A stretch of DNA of 64,000 nucleotides from Bacillus sp. FJAT-29790 (lineage in GTDB: Bacteria > Bacillota > Bacilli > Bacillales > Cytobacillaceae): the NCBI RefSeq assembly GCF_019039215.1, contig NZ_JAHNZZ010000001.1, positions 2,806,165 through 2,870,164 on the forward strand. The letters run 5' to 3'. Made by a program: the position numbers and the translations under genes. The notes beneath the pieces are model-generated. The model did no database searches. It saw only the letters and a program-made list of their open reading frames with translations, and was not told the origin of the DNA. Below, piece after piece: positions 1 through 7,552 of the stretch (the stretch's first letter is position 1; every line of letters begins with the position of its first letter).

Positions 1-11
1 TCGAAAACAGC
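1..11. repeat. Possible right end of a GGCTGTTTTCG-type repeat cut by the window edge
   Basis: The first bases read TCGAAAACAGC. This closely resembles the right terminus of the repeat family found at 1690-1917 and 59940-60152 (TACGAAAACAGCC). Only the terminus is visible, so the assignment is tentative. Confidence 0.3.
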
Positions 12-59
12 AAAAAAAAAGATTGAAAGTACACAAGCTTTGCTTGCCTACTTTCAATC
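12..59 (-). terminator. Rho-independent terminator of the M23 peptidase gene
   Basis: An 11-bp perfect inverted repeat (GATTGAAAGTA at 21-31 with TACTTTCAATC at 49-59) lies just past the stop codon of the minus-strand peptidase gene. On the minus strand it is followed by a run of T (complement of the A tract at 12-20). This is a typical intrinsic terminator. Confidence 0.85.
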
Positions 60-74
60 TTTAAACAGTTTATA

Positions 75-1373
75 TTAATATGAAACATATTTAAGTGGGT
101 TAACCGAATTTGATCTAGCTCCGTTCCAAGGGCCGATATGAATTTCAAAATGGAGATGGGGACCTGTTGAATTCCCTGTGTTCCCCATATAACCTACCAA
201 TTGGCCTTTCTCAACACGCTGACCATTTGAAACGAAAAGGTTCTCGAGGTGGCCGTATACCGTCGTCATCACTTGTCCGTCTATGTAGTGAGTAATCATG
301 ACTACATTCCCATAGCTGCGGTCATAATTGGCGCGGATTACCGTCCCGGATGCTGAAGCAACAACGGGTACTGCTCCACTACGCCCTCCTTTACCGATAT
401 CAATTCCTGAATGCAGCGTTCCCCAACGCTGGCCGTAATGGGATGTAAGTCTTCCAGTTGTAGGGTTCATAAACACACCATTTGTAACAACTGGAGCAGG
501 AGCAACCGAAGAAGAGCTAGATGAACCGTTGGCTTTAGCTTTAGCGGCTACTGCAGCCTGACGTTTTCTTTCTTCCTCTAGTTCCCGCTGCCTTTTATTC
601 CACGCTTCTATTTCACGTTTAATCGCTTTTTCCTGAGCGGCTAGGATTGCTTCCTCATCTTCAAGTTCATGAAGCTCTTCATGCATTTCTTCTTCTTTAT
701 GTTTTAATTGAGTCAACAGTTTATTTTTTTCTGCAATTTGACCATCAAGCTTTTTCTTCATACCCTCAAGATCGGCCAATTTTTTACTTAGTTGGTTTAA
801 CTGTTCTTTCACTTCAGCCTCTGTGCTATCAAGTAATGCCTTATCCTCTTGATGCATTTTTATTAAATCTTTGTCAGCCTGCATGAATGAGGTAACAGCA
901 CTTACACGATTAATAAAGTCACCAAAGCTTTGTGACCCTAATAATACGTCTACATAACTAATTACGCCGCCGTTTTCCTGAATAGAACGAACGCGTTCTT
1001 TAAGAAGCTCGTCCCGTTTTTTAATCTGTTCCTTTAAAACTTCAATCTCCTTTTGGAGCCTTTCAATTTCTTGCTTTGCCTCTTCGATTTGGGCTTCTTT
1101 TTCGCGTATTTGGCTGCTTGTGTCCGCAACAGCAAAATCTAGTTTTTTGATTTCATTTCCAACAGCTGCCTGTTCGGCATTTATTTCAGTTACTTTATTT
1201 TTTTTCTGATTAATCTCCGATTGCACATTGGATCGTTTACTTTGAACATTTGCTTTTTGATTTTCTAATTGCTTATTAACTTGTACTGCATAAGCGGTGT
1301 TAATCGCAGGGGAAAATAAACTGCCGAGCCCCATCATTAACCCGATTCCCAAAATGAGAAGTTTTCGTTTCAA
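75..1373 (-). CDS. Secreted M23-family peptidoglycan endopeptidase with coiled-coil N-terminus
   Basis: A 432-residue cell-wall hydrolase or hydrolase activator. Residues 1-29 form a Sec signal peptide (KRK, hydrophobic core, cleavage near AYA). Residues about 35-275 are a long charged coiled coil of the PcsB/EnvC type, broken near 130-165 by a non-helical segment. A Ser/Ala linker (about 280-295) leads to a C-terminal LytM/M23 zinc metallopeptidase with HSGIDIG and the HLHFEIH motif, so the zinc ligands are present. M23 enzymes cut peptide cross-bridges outside the membrane, and the coiled coil usually provides regulation or FtsEX-like coupling. The start codon is TTG, with AGGGAG upstream. 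It stands alone, with a strong terminator after it. The family assignment is firm; the exact physiological role is not visible. Confidence 0.9.
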   Translation of the reverse strand: MKRKLLILGIGLMMGLGSLFSPAINTAYAVQVNKQLENQKANVQSKRSNVQSEINQKKNKVTEINAEQAAVGNEIKKLDFAVADTSSQIREKEAQIEEAKQEIERLQKEIEVLKEQIKKRDELLKERVRSIQENGGVISYVDVLLGSQSFGDFINRVSAVTSFMQADKDLIKMHQEDKALLDSTEAEVKEQLNQLSKKLADLEGMKKKLDGQIAEKNKLLTQLKHKEEEMHEELHELEDEEAILAAQEKAIKREIEAWNKRQRELEEERKRQAAVAAKAKANGSSSSSSVAPAPVVTNGVFMNPTTGRLTSHYGQRWGTLHSGIDIGKGGRSGAVPVVASASGTVIRANYDRSYGNVVMITHYIDGQVMTTVYGHLENLFVSNGQRVEKGQLVGYMGNTGNSTGPHLHFEIHIGPWNGARSNSVNPLKYVSY

Positions 1374-1689
1374 ATTGCTTCAGTCTCCCTTCAATTCTCT
1401 ATTCCCGAGTCGTCAATTTCTGAATTGAATAATGCAATTCCAAATTTTAGCTGTTTCTACTAATCTATTATTATGATCTAGCAAAAATAGGACATGAGCA
1501 GTCGATTTCTGTTAAGTTATCGTGAATATTGATACTGTTTGTTGAATGTTGAAATATGTATATATCCTTTTTTGGAAAATTTCCGCATAATTGCTCATAT
1601 TTTGTTATTAATTTGCACAGTCTATATTATATCATTGTCATTTGGAAAATTGATCCCGAAAATTATTACAAATATATTTCAATAAATTA
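1374..1689. other. AT-rich intergenic region
   Basis: About 316 bases between the M23 peptidase start and the repeat at 1690. No reading frame or stable hairpin of note was seen. It presumably carries the minus-strand promoter for the peptidase, but I cannot place -10/-35 boxes with confidence. Confidence 0.5.
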
Positions 1690-1917
1690 AGCTGTTTTCG
1701 CATATTTTGTTGTTTTAGCTTTCAAAGTTTGTCCGTTGATTTCCGCTGCGGGCACTTGCTTTCCGCGGGGAGGGACGGGAGCCTCCTCGGCGTTACCGCC
1801 TGTGGGGTCTCCCGTTCCCTCTATCTCCCGCTGGAGTCAAGTGCCCTCCGCTCCAATCAACTCAGATTATTAAATAAAAATCACATTATTAAAGCAACAA
1901 ACTTTACGAAAACAGCC
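1690..1917. mobile_element. Long copy of a MITE-like repeat (GGCTGTTTTCG ends)
   Basis: A 228-bp non-coding element. The left end is (A)GCTGTTTTCGCATATTTTG and the right end TTTACGAAAACAGCC, giving imperfect terminal inverted repeats. The GC-rich core starts at the CGCTGCGGGCACTTGC segment and is nearly the same as the core at 59965-60108. No clear target duplication remains here, so this copy looks older than the one at 59940. A 74-codon frame inside it arises only from the repeat sequence. The element carries no transposase, so any movement would need one supplied in trans. Confidence 0.8.
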
Positions 1918-1942
1918 TTTAGAAAAGAGCCAAAAATTAAAA

Positions 1943-1967
1943 ACACCGCCTAGTAGCTTGGCGGTGT
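1943..1967 (-). terminator. Terminator of the small coiled-coil gene
   Basis: Perfect 8-bp stem ACACCGCC/GGCGGTGT with a 9-base loop. On the minus strand it is followed by TTTTAATTTTT. It lies 15 bases past the stop of the gene at 1982-2305. Confidence 0.8.
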
Positions 1968-1981
1968 AATAAATGTAGTGG

Positions 1982-2305
1982 TTAGTTTTCACTAAAAAAT
2001 ACCATAGACTTCTTCAATCCTTCAAGTTCCTGCTTTAACTGCTGATTTTCTTTTTGGATCGCAGCAATCTCATCGGATTTCGTCGATTCTTGATTATTCT
2101 TGGTTGGGGGGAGAAGGGTAACTTTATACCAAACCTTTCCGTCTAAAGTTTCCCTCGTCAGACTTTTGTTCAATTTGGCTTTTGGATATATTCTCTTAAT
2201 ATATTCCGTTTCATCATTAGATAACCGTAATTCTCTAATGGTTACTCCATCACCAAAAGACTCTGCCAAAAATTCTTTAAACTTTTCCTCTTCATTCAGT
2301 TTCAA
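1982..2305 (-). CDS. Small protein of unknown function with C-terminal coiled coil
   Basis: A 107-residue charged, soluble protein with no signal peptide or membrane segment. Residues 1-65 look globular. Residues about 78-102 (DEIAAIQKENQQLKQELEGL) show a heptad pattern typical of a short leucine-zipper-like coiled coil. I do not recognise a family. It is transcribed alone, with its own terminator downstream and a short mobile repeat (2355-2408) just upstream. Start ATG with AGGGGGAGG-like sequence upstream. It is probably real, given codon pattern, RBS and terminator. Confidence 0.65.
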   Translation of the reverse strand: MKLNEEEKFKEFLAESFGDGVTIRELRLSNDETEYIKRIYPKAKLNKSLTRETLDGKVWYKVTLLPPTKNNQESTKSDEIAAIQKENQQLKQELEGLKKSMVFFSEN

Positions 2306-2354
2306 ACTTACCCCTCCCCCTAAATATCAAATTCGCCTTAGCAGATTTACTTAA

Positions 2355-2408
2355 GGCTGTTTTTGCATATATTGTTGTTTTTAGCCTACAAACTTTAAGA
2401 AAACAGCC
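2355..2408. mobile_element. Short (54 bp) derivative of the MITE-like repeat
   Basis: The left and right termini of the long repeat are joined directly with no GC-rich core: GGCTGTTTTTGCATAT at the left, AAGAAAACAGCC at the right. It is flanked by TTACTTAA (2347-2354) and TTACTTGA (2409-2416), a 7/8 match that looks like an 8-bp target duplication. The right duplication contains the stop codon of the racemase gene. Confidence 0.75.
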
Positions 2409-3122
2409 TTACTTGATTGCTTTTACCTGCCCACCGGAATATTCGATTGATTTCTCAACGAGAACGTCCATTGCGTCAATGCAGAATTTCGTCACTTCAT
2501 CACTTAACTTCATACAGGATAATTCAGTGCATGCGAGAATTACACAACAACATTTCTCTTTGGATATGAGATCTTTAATGATTTGTTCTATTACATTTGC
2601 ATCTACATCCAAATCACTTTTTATCTTATATATTGTATTCATGACTTGTTCTTGAGAGACCTCGCTCGGAGTATGTAATTGCATATTATAGTTTTTACAT
2701 CCTCTTTTATAAATCCCGCTGCTTACTGTTCCATTCGTAGCAAGGATTGCAACCTTGCTGTGATCCCCGTATTTCTGATGGATTTTTTTACACGTTTCAT
2801 CCACCATGTTAATGATATTAATTTCTGTCATTTCTTGCATCTTTTCATAGAAAAAGTGCGAAGTATTACATGGGATCGCAATGTTAGCAACATCCGCTAC
2901 TTCAAGAAGCTTTAGATCTTTTTTAACAGCTTCTAAAAAAGTATCTTCTTGATTGTTCAAAATAACACTTGTTCGATCTGGTAATGTAGCGTGATTAAGG
3001 ATGACCATATCAATGTGTTCCTGGTCGACACTAGCGACAGTTCTATCAATAACCCGCTCAAAAAAAACAGATGTTGCCAGTGGTCCCATCCCGCCTATTA
3101 CTCCTAAGCTTTTATTTCCCAT
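2409..3122 (-). CDS. Aspartate/glutamate racemase family protein
   Basis: A 237-residue cofactor-independent amino-acid racemase of the Asp/Glu racemase superfamily (YgeA/RacX/aspartate racemase branch). It opens with GVIGGMGPLAT, typical of aspartate racemases. The two catalytic cysteines are visible in IPCNTSHFF (about residue 82) and ILACTEL (about 195). The reaction is expected to be L-Asp or L-Glu to the D-isomer in the cytosol. It lies 79 bp downstream of the C39-peptidase gene and in line with an ATP-grasp ligase, a MurE-like ligase and an amidotransferase, which suggests it supplies a D-amino acid for their product. The stop codon falls in the target duplication of the 54-bp repeat, so the native C-terminus may have been slightly altered. 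Substrate (Asp versus Glu) is not decided by sequence alone. Confidence 0.85.
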   Translation of the reverse strand: MGNKSLGVIGGMGPLATSVFFERVIDRTVASVDQEHIDMVILNHATLPDRTSVILNNQEDTFLEAVKKDLKLLEVADVANIAIPCNTSHFFYEKMQEMTEINIINMVDETCKKIHQKYGDHSKVAILATNGTVSSGIYKRGCKNYNMQLHTPSEVSQEQVMNTIYKIKSDLDVDANVIEQIIKDLISKEKCCCVILACTELSCMKLSDEVTKFCIDAMDVLVEKSIEYSGGQVKAIK

Positions 3123-3156
3123 TTTTCAACCTTCTCGATTCATGTTTTTTAACAAT

Positions 3157-3200
3157 GGCTCTTTTCGCATAATAAACCAACAATGTTTACGAAAAAAACC
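3157..3200. mobile_element. Very short (44 bp) derivative of the MITE-like repeat
   Basis: Left end GGCTCTTTTCGCATA (like the copy at 59940), right end GTTTACGAAAAAAACC. It is flanked by TTAACAAT (3149-3156) and TTTACAAT (3201-3208), a 7/8 direct repeat. The downstream duplication includes the stop codon of the C39-peptidase gene. It is inserted between two genes of a same-strand unit. Confidence 0.7.
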
Positions 3201-3201
3201 T

Positions 3202-4020
3202 TTACAATTTGTCTTTAATTACGACCATCGCGTGGCTTCCTAATGCATGATAGCTTTCAAAAAACGCATCTTTCTTATAGGTCATTTGCCCTTTCAGCGG
3301 ATTCATCACATGTACATTGTTCTCATCATAGCCATTTAAAACTACGGCATGTAAATTAACTGGTGCAGCAAATTTTTCTCCTGTCTCTTGAAAATACCAT
3401 GAATAGGTCAGCATTGGCTTTTCAAGGTCAAGGGTTACCCAGATAACGACTGGAATTCCCTGATCGAGCTGCCCCAATATTTCTGCTCTTGTACTCCCAC
3501 TCATATCAATTGTCTGAGCACTTTCTCCAACCGCAGCAAAATACCGGTTTGCTGCTTCTAAAATTGGTGGGGCATAGCTAAAAAAGCCCCCCGTTTCACT
3601 TCTCGGATTCCCTGCATACGCTTTATAAGGATTAGCCCCGTATCGCTTGTGATTCTTATGAATAAATGGCTGTTTTGGTAAATAGACATCAGCCATTTGC
3701 GTTTTTGAAACCTCATAGCCATACGTATTCAGGACAGAAGTTAATGAAGTAATTTCACAACCGTGGGGAAGCTCCGGCAACTGCATGACGGTTTTTACCG
3801 GAATAAATACTTCAGTTATTTGAATTTGACCGTCTACCCATTCATATTTCTGCACAAATTCAGGTTTATTAATTTTTGTAATTAACTCACTTTTTGTGAA
3901 ATCCATTTCTGTATCATCAGATCCGCCATTAACCCTGATTAGATGACTTACATTGTTAAACATAAAGTAAACGACAAATACAAGGGCAATAAAAATAGTT
4001 ATGTTTACTATTTTCTTCAC
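3202..4020 (-). CDS. Membrane-anchored C39-family (papain-like) peptidase
   Basis: 272 residues with one N-terminal membrane anchor (about residues 5-24) and an extracytoplasmic C39_2-type cysteine-peptidase domain, similar in type to Bacillus YvpB. The catalytic cysteine is in LPHGCEITSLTSVLNTYGY (about residue 88), with the expected VNLHAVVLNGYD histidine (about 224) and an MNPLKG asparagine region following. Substrate unknown; such proteins cut or process peptides at the cell surface. GTG start behind GGGGATAGAG. Its gene follows asnB by 39 bp, so it probably belongs to the ligase/amidotransferase unit and may process that unit's exported product (inference). Confidence 0.8.
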   Translation of the reverse strand: MKKIVNITIFIALVFVVYFMFNNVSHLIRVNGGSDDTEMDFTKSELITKINKPEFVQKYEWVDGQIQITEVFIPVKTVMQLPELPHGCEITSLTSVLNTYGYEVSKTQMADVYLPKQPFIHKNHKRYGANPYKAYAGNPRSETGGFFSYAPPILEAANRYFAAVGESAQTIDMSGSTRAEILGQLDQGIPVVIWVTLDLEKPMLTYSWYFQETGEKFAAPVNLHAVVLNGYDENNVHVMNPLKGQMTYKKDAFFESYHALGSHAMVVIKDKL

Positions 4021-4059
4021 TTATCTCTATCCCCTATGAAAGTAATAAAGAACCTTGTC

Positions 4060-5907
4060 CTACATTTCTTTAAAAAACTTTTTATACCAAACAAGGAAAA
4101 CATAAACGGTCCAAATATACCGGGCATAATTATGTTTGTTCGTATAATGTTCATCAAGAAATCTCATCAGCTCATCCGTGTTGAAGAATTCTTTCGCGAT
4201 CTCGGACTGGAACATTTCTTTTACTATATTATAGTATTTTTCTTCCTGTAGCCAATATCTGATAGGTACAGGGAATCCAACCTTTGGTCTGTTTGCCCAT
4301 TCATCAGGGAGAACTTCACTTGAAGCAGCTCGCAAAGCATACTTTGTGTCTTTGCGATTGACACGAAGGGAACTAGGTATGTTTGAAGCCATTGACATCA
4401 CTTCTTTATCTAAAAACGGAACTCTTAACTCAATGGAATGAGCCATGCTCATTTTATCAGCTTTTAAAAGGATATCCCCTGGAAGCCATAATTTAAGATC
4501 AAGATATTGCATTTTCGATAAATCATCTTTGCCCTTTACTTGATCATAAACCTCTTTCGTTATGCTTTGAACAGATGGACCATTTTTATATCCATCCCGT
4601 AATACCTTTAACGCATCTTCCTCTTCAAAAACCTTTGCTTGTCCGATGAATTTTTCTTCTACCTTCTGGCCGCCTTTTACTAAGAAGGTCGTGATTTTAT
4701 TTTGCGGAAGCACACTGCTCAATTTTGAGAGCGAACGTCGAATAAAGTATGGCACTTTTTCGTATTGTTCTAATTTTGCTGATTTTTGATACCAAGTGTA
4801 CCCGCCAAAAATCTCATCTGCACCTTCTCCGGAAAGCACAACCGTTACATGTTCACTTGCTAATTTTGATAAAAAGTATAATGGTACGGATGAAAGATTA
4901 GACTGTGGTTCATCCATATGATATTGGATCGTTGGTAAAGTTTCAAAGCATTCATCGGCGTTCATGAGCTTTTTATAATTTTCGATTTTGAGGATATCTG
5001 ATAACTCTTCCGCCAAATTCGTTTCATTAAAGATCCCTTCATAATCTTTGAATCCAATTGAAAAGGTTTTATTTGGCTTTAACAAAGCGGTAGTATAGCT
5101 TGAATCCACTCCACCTGATAAGAATGAACCCACCTTTACATCACTGATTTTATGATAGTTAACCGATTCCCGCATTGTTTCATTAATTTGGTCAACATAA
5201 TAAGATAAACTATTTTCTTTCTCATCAAAATCTATATTCCAATACTGTTTGATCTCCATTTTCCCTTTTTTATAGATCATATAATGACCTGGTTTAAGCT
5301 TGAACACACCTTTAAAGAAGGTTTCATCAAGTACAGAATATTGGAAGGTAAGATAAGGCATTAATGCATCCTTATTCAATTCTTTTTTAAAAGCTGGCTG
5401 CTTTAAGAAGGATTTGATTTCTGATCCAAAGATCAAGGAATTATCTGTTGTATTTTGCGTATAGTAAAGCGGCTTGATGCCAAAGAAATCCCTTGCAAGA
5501 AACATTGTTTCTTTTTTTGTATCCCATATCGCGATCGCAAACATACCCCTTAGTTTCTGCAATAAATCAACGCCATACTCCTCATACCCATGGATCACTA
5601 CTTCACTATCAGAATCTGTTTTGAAAATATGGCCTTTTTCTAATAAGTCTTTTCTTAATTCTTGATAGTTGTAAATTTCTCCATTGAATACTAATACACA
5701 GCTTTTATCCTCATTATACATGGGCTGACTTGCTTCATCTGACAAGTCAATGATACTAAGCCTTCTAAATCCTAGTGCTACATTCTCATCCGTAAAGGAT
5801 TCCCCACTATCTGGTCCTCTATGAATAATGGTTGTCATCATATCGTTGATTGTTTTTATTTTATCTATTTCTGGATTAGCATGAGCAAAACCAACAAAAC
5901 CGCACAT
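4060..5907 (-). CDS. asnB: Glutamine-hydrolysing asparagine synthetase (AsnB/AsnO type)
   Basis: 615 residues, the length of Bacillus AsnO/AsnB proteins. The N-terminal Ntn glutaminase starts MCGFVGFAH, so Cys2 becomes the nucleophile. The C-terminal synthetase has the ATP-pyrophosphatase loop SGGVDSS (about residue 265) and GEGADEIFGGY. The reaction transfers ammonia from Gln to a carboxylate activated as an acyl-adenylate. Members of this family make free Asn, and some amidate peptidoglycan residues (meso-DAP, or D-Asp side chains) rather than free aspartate. The position directly after a MurE-like and an ATP-grasp ligase (45-bp gap) favours amidation of a dedicated peptide product, but that is inference. 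Confidence 0.9.
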   Translation of the reverse strand: MCGFVGFAHANPEIDKIKTINDMMTTIIHRGPDSGESFTDENVALGFRRLSIIDLSDEASQPMYNEDKSCVLVFNGEIYNYQELRKDLLEKGHIFKTDSDSEVVIHGYEEYGVDLLQKLRGMFAIAIWDTKKETMFLARDFFGIKPLYYTQNTTDNSLIFGSEIKSFLKQPAFKKELNKDALMPYLTFQYSVLDETFFKGVFKLKPGHYMIYKKGKMEIKQYWNIDFDEKENSLSYYVDQINETMRESVNYHKISDVKVGSFLSGGVDSSYTTALLKPNKTFSIGFKDYEGIFNETNLAEELSDILKIENYKKLMNADECFETLPTIQYHMDEPQSNLSSVPLYFLSKLASEHVTVVLSGEGADEIFGGYTWYQKSAKLEQYEKVPYFIRRSLSKLSSVLPQNKITTFLVKGGQKVEEKFIGQAKVFEEEDALKVLRDGYKNGPSVQSITKEVYDQVKGKDDLSKMQYLDLKLWLPGDILLKADKMSMAHSIELRVPFLDKEVMSMASNIPSSLRVNRKDTKYALRAASSEVLPDEWANRPKVGFPVPIRYWLQEEKYYNIVKEMFQSEIAKEFFNTDELMRFLDEHYTNKHNYARYIWTVYVFLVWYKKFFKEM

Positions 5908-5952
5908 TTTCTTCTCACCTTTATATTAAGATTGTTATTGCAAGATATGATT

Positions 5953-7503
5953 TCAAACCATTTCTTTTTGACTTGAAACCCGATTGCGAAGAGGCAGGAA
6001 TAGCTTTTCTTTTGGATAATGATCCTTTAACTCATGAAGCTGATACAAAGCAATTTCCGCTCCATGATCCATTCCCTGGCAGCCTGCTAACAGAATTAAG
6101 TCCCCAGCCTCTGCTTTAGCAAGTGCTCGAGCGATGGCATCTGGCAGCTCGTCATATAAATCAACTTTAATACCGGCTTCAGCCATAACCTCTTCGAATA
6201 CCTGAAGTTCCTCATCTGTCACTTTATCCTTAGCAGTGACATGAGATACACTCTTGGTTGCAATCATCTCATTAAAACCAAGCTTTGAAGCCCAGCTGAC
6301 AATGGCCTCCGCATTTTCTCGATTAACTGTGGGCCCTCTTTCACCTCTAATTGCATAAACGAGATGAAGCTTCTTGTATTCCATATACTTCAATGTTTGC
6401 AGCGTTACGTTAATATTTCCAGTATTAGCGAAATGATCATCAATAATTTTTATATCATCTTCAAAAATAAACTCAAAACGTCTTTCTACCCCACCGAAAT
6501 TTTTCAGCGTTTTTTGAATGGTAGAAATTGAGACACCTGATAGTAATGCAACAGTTATTGCAACCATTGCGTTATAAACCGAGTGCAATCCTGGGACAGA
6601 AAGCTCAATATCAAACTCACCAGGGATATATTCAGAATCATCTACTTTAATAGACTTTAAAATTTCGAATGTGAATTTGGCTCTTCCAGTTGTTAGATCT
6701 AAATCTTTACAACAAATATGCCCTTCCTTACTCTCGACGCCAAATGTGATGACTTGAGCTTTTGTTTCATTTATAAGCGATGTGGAATAAGGACAGTCTA
6801 AGTTAAGGACAGCGAAGCTATTTTCGCTCGCATTTCTGATTAAGCTCGATTTAACTTCAAAATATTTTTCAAAAGAACCGTGAGAATCAATATGTTCACG
6901 ACTTACATTATTTAAAGTCACAATATCATAATCTACCTTCTCTACACGGTGAAGCTCTAGAGCAGATGAGGATACTTCCATACTAACATGGGAAACATTC
7001 CGGTCGACCATTTGTTTTAAATAAGATTGTAAATCTAAAGATTCTGGTGTTGTAAGCTCCGATGGGATCACAGAATCGTCAATCTTTATTGATACAGTCC
7101 CAATCAATCCAGTTTTGTAACCTTCATTTTCGAAGATTGCATTTGTCATATAAGAAGTCGTTGTTTTTCCATTTGTGGCAGTAATCCCGATCATCTTCAT
7201 TTTTTCAGATGGATGCTCATAATAGTAAGCAGCTAATTGGGCTAAAGCAATCCTGCTATCCTTCACTAGATATTGAGGGATATCGATCTCATCTTGGAAC
7301 TCCTCAACAACAGCAGCGACTGCCCCATTCGCCACTGCTTGCGAGAGATATTTATGACCATCCGTTTTATATCCTTTAATACAGACAAAAAGGTGGCCAT
7401 CAGAAACCTTTTGTGAATGATAGGAAAGGCCATAAACATTGATATCCTTATCATTTAAAACGCTTTGTACTTCTATCGAATGAAGGAGTTTTTCTAACTT
7501 CAT
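5953..7503 (-). CDS. MurE-like Mur ligase, lacking the DAP-recognition motif
   Basis: 516 residues with the three Mur-ligase domains: an N-terminal substrate domain (1-100, with FVCIKGYKTDGH as in MurE), a central ATPase domain with P-loop ATNGKTTTS (about 109-117), SREHIDSHGS and a likely carbamylated Lys in VKSSLI, and a C-terminal domain from about 345. In true MurE the C-domain carries DNPR (meso-DAP) or a DNPA/DDPN-like motif that selects residue 3. Here that region reads ATKSVSHVTAKDK and has neither. Family knowledge says it forms an amide bond using ATP; the sequence suggests a different incoming amino acid or acceptor. It sits 49 bp from the ATP-grasp gene upstream and 45 bp from asnB downstream, so it is a pathway paralogue, not the housekeeping murE. 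Confidence 0.85.
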   Translation of the reverse strand: MKLEKLLHSIEVQSVLNDKDINVYGLSYHSQKVSDGHLFVCIKGYKTDGHKYLSQAVANGAVAAVVEEFQDEIDIPQYLVKDSRIALAQLAAYYYEHPSEKMKMIGITATNGKTTTSYMTNAIFENEGYKTGLIGTVSIKIDDSVIPSELTTPESLDLQSYLKQMVDRNVSHVSMEVSSSALELHRVEKVDYDIVTLNNVSREHIDSHGSFEKYFEVKSSLIRNASENSFAVLNLDCPYSTSLINETKAQVITFGVESKEGHICCKDLDLTTGRAKFTFEILKSIKVDDSEYIPGEFDIELSVPGLHSVYNAMVAITVALLSGVSISTIQKTLKNFGGVERRFEFIFEDDIKIIDDHFANTGNINVTLQTLKYMEYKKLHLVYAIRGERGPTVNRENAEAIVSWASKLGFNEMIATKSVSHVTAKDKVTDEELQVFEEVMAEAGIKVDLYDELPDAIARALAKAEAGDLILLAGCQGMDHGAEIALYQLHELKDHYPKEKLFLPLRNRVSSQKEMV

Positions 7504-7552
7504 TTTTCTACCTCTTTTCTATTTCCCAAAATGGGCGCAATGATCCAGATCG

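Noticed and set aside
1729-1953. 74-codon ORF starting MSVDFRCGHLLSAG
   Set aside because: It lies within the MITE-like repeat; the same frame recurs at 59897-60106 only because the repeat recurs, and neither has a suitable RBS.
3943-4251. 102-codon plus-strand ORF
   Set aside because: Antisense to the C39-peptidase and asnB genes, low-complexity product, no RBS.
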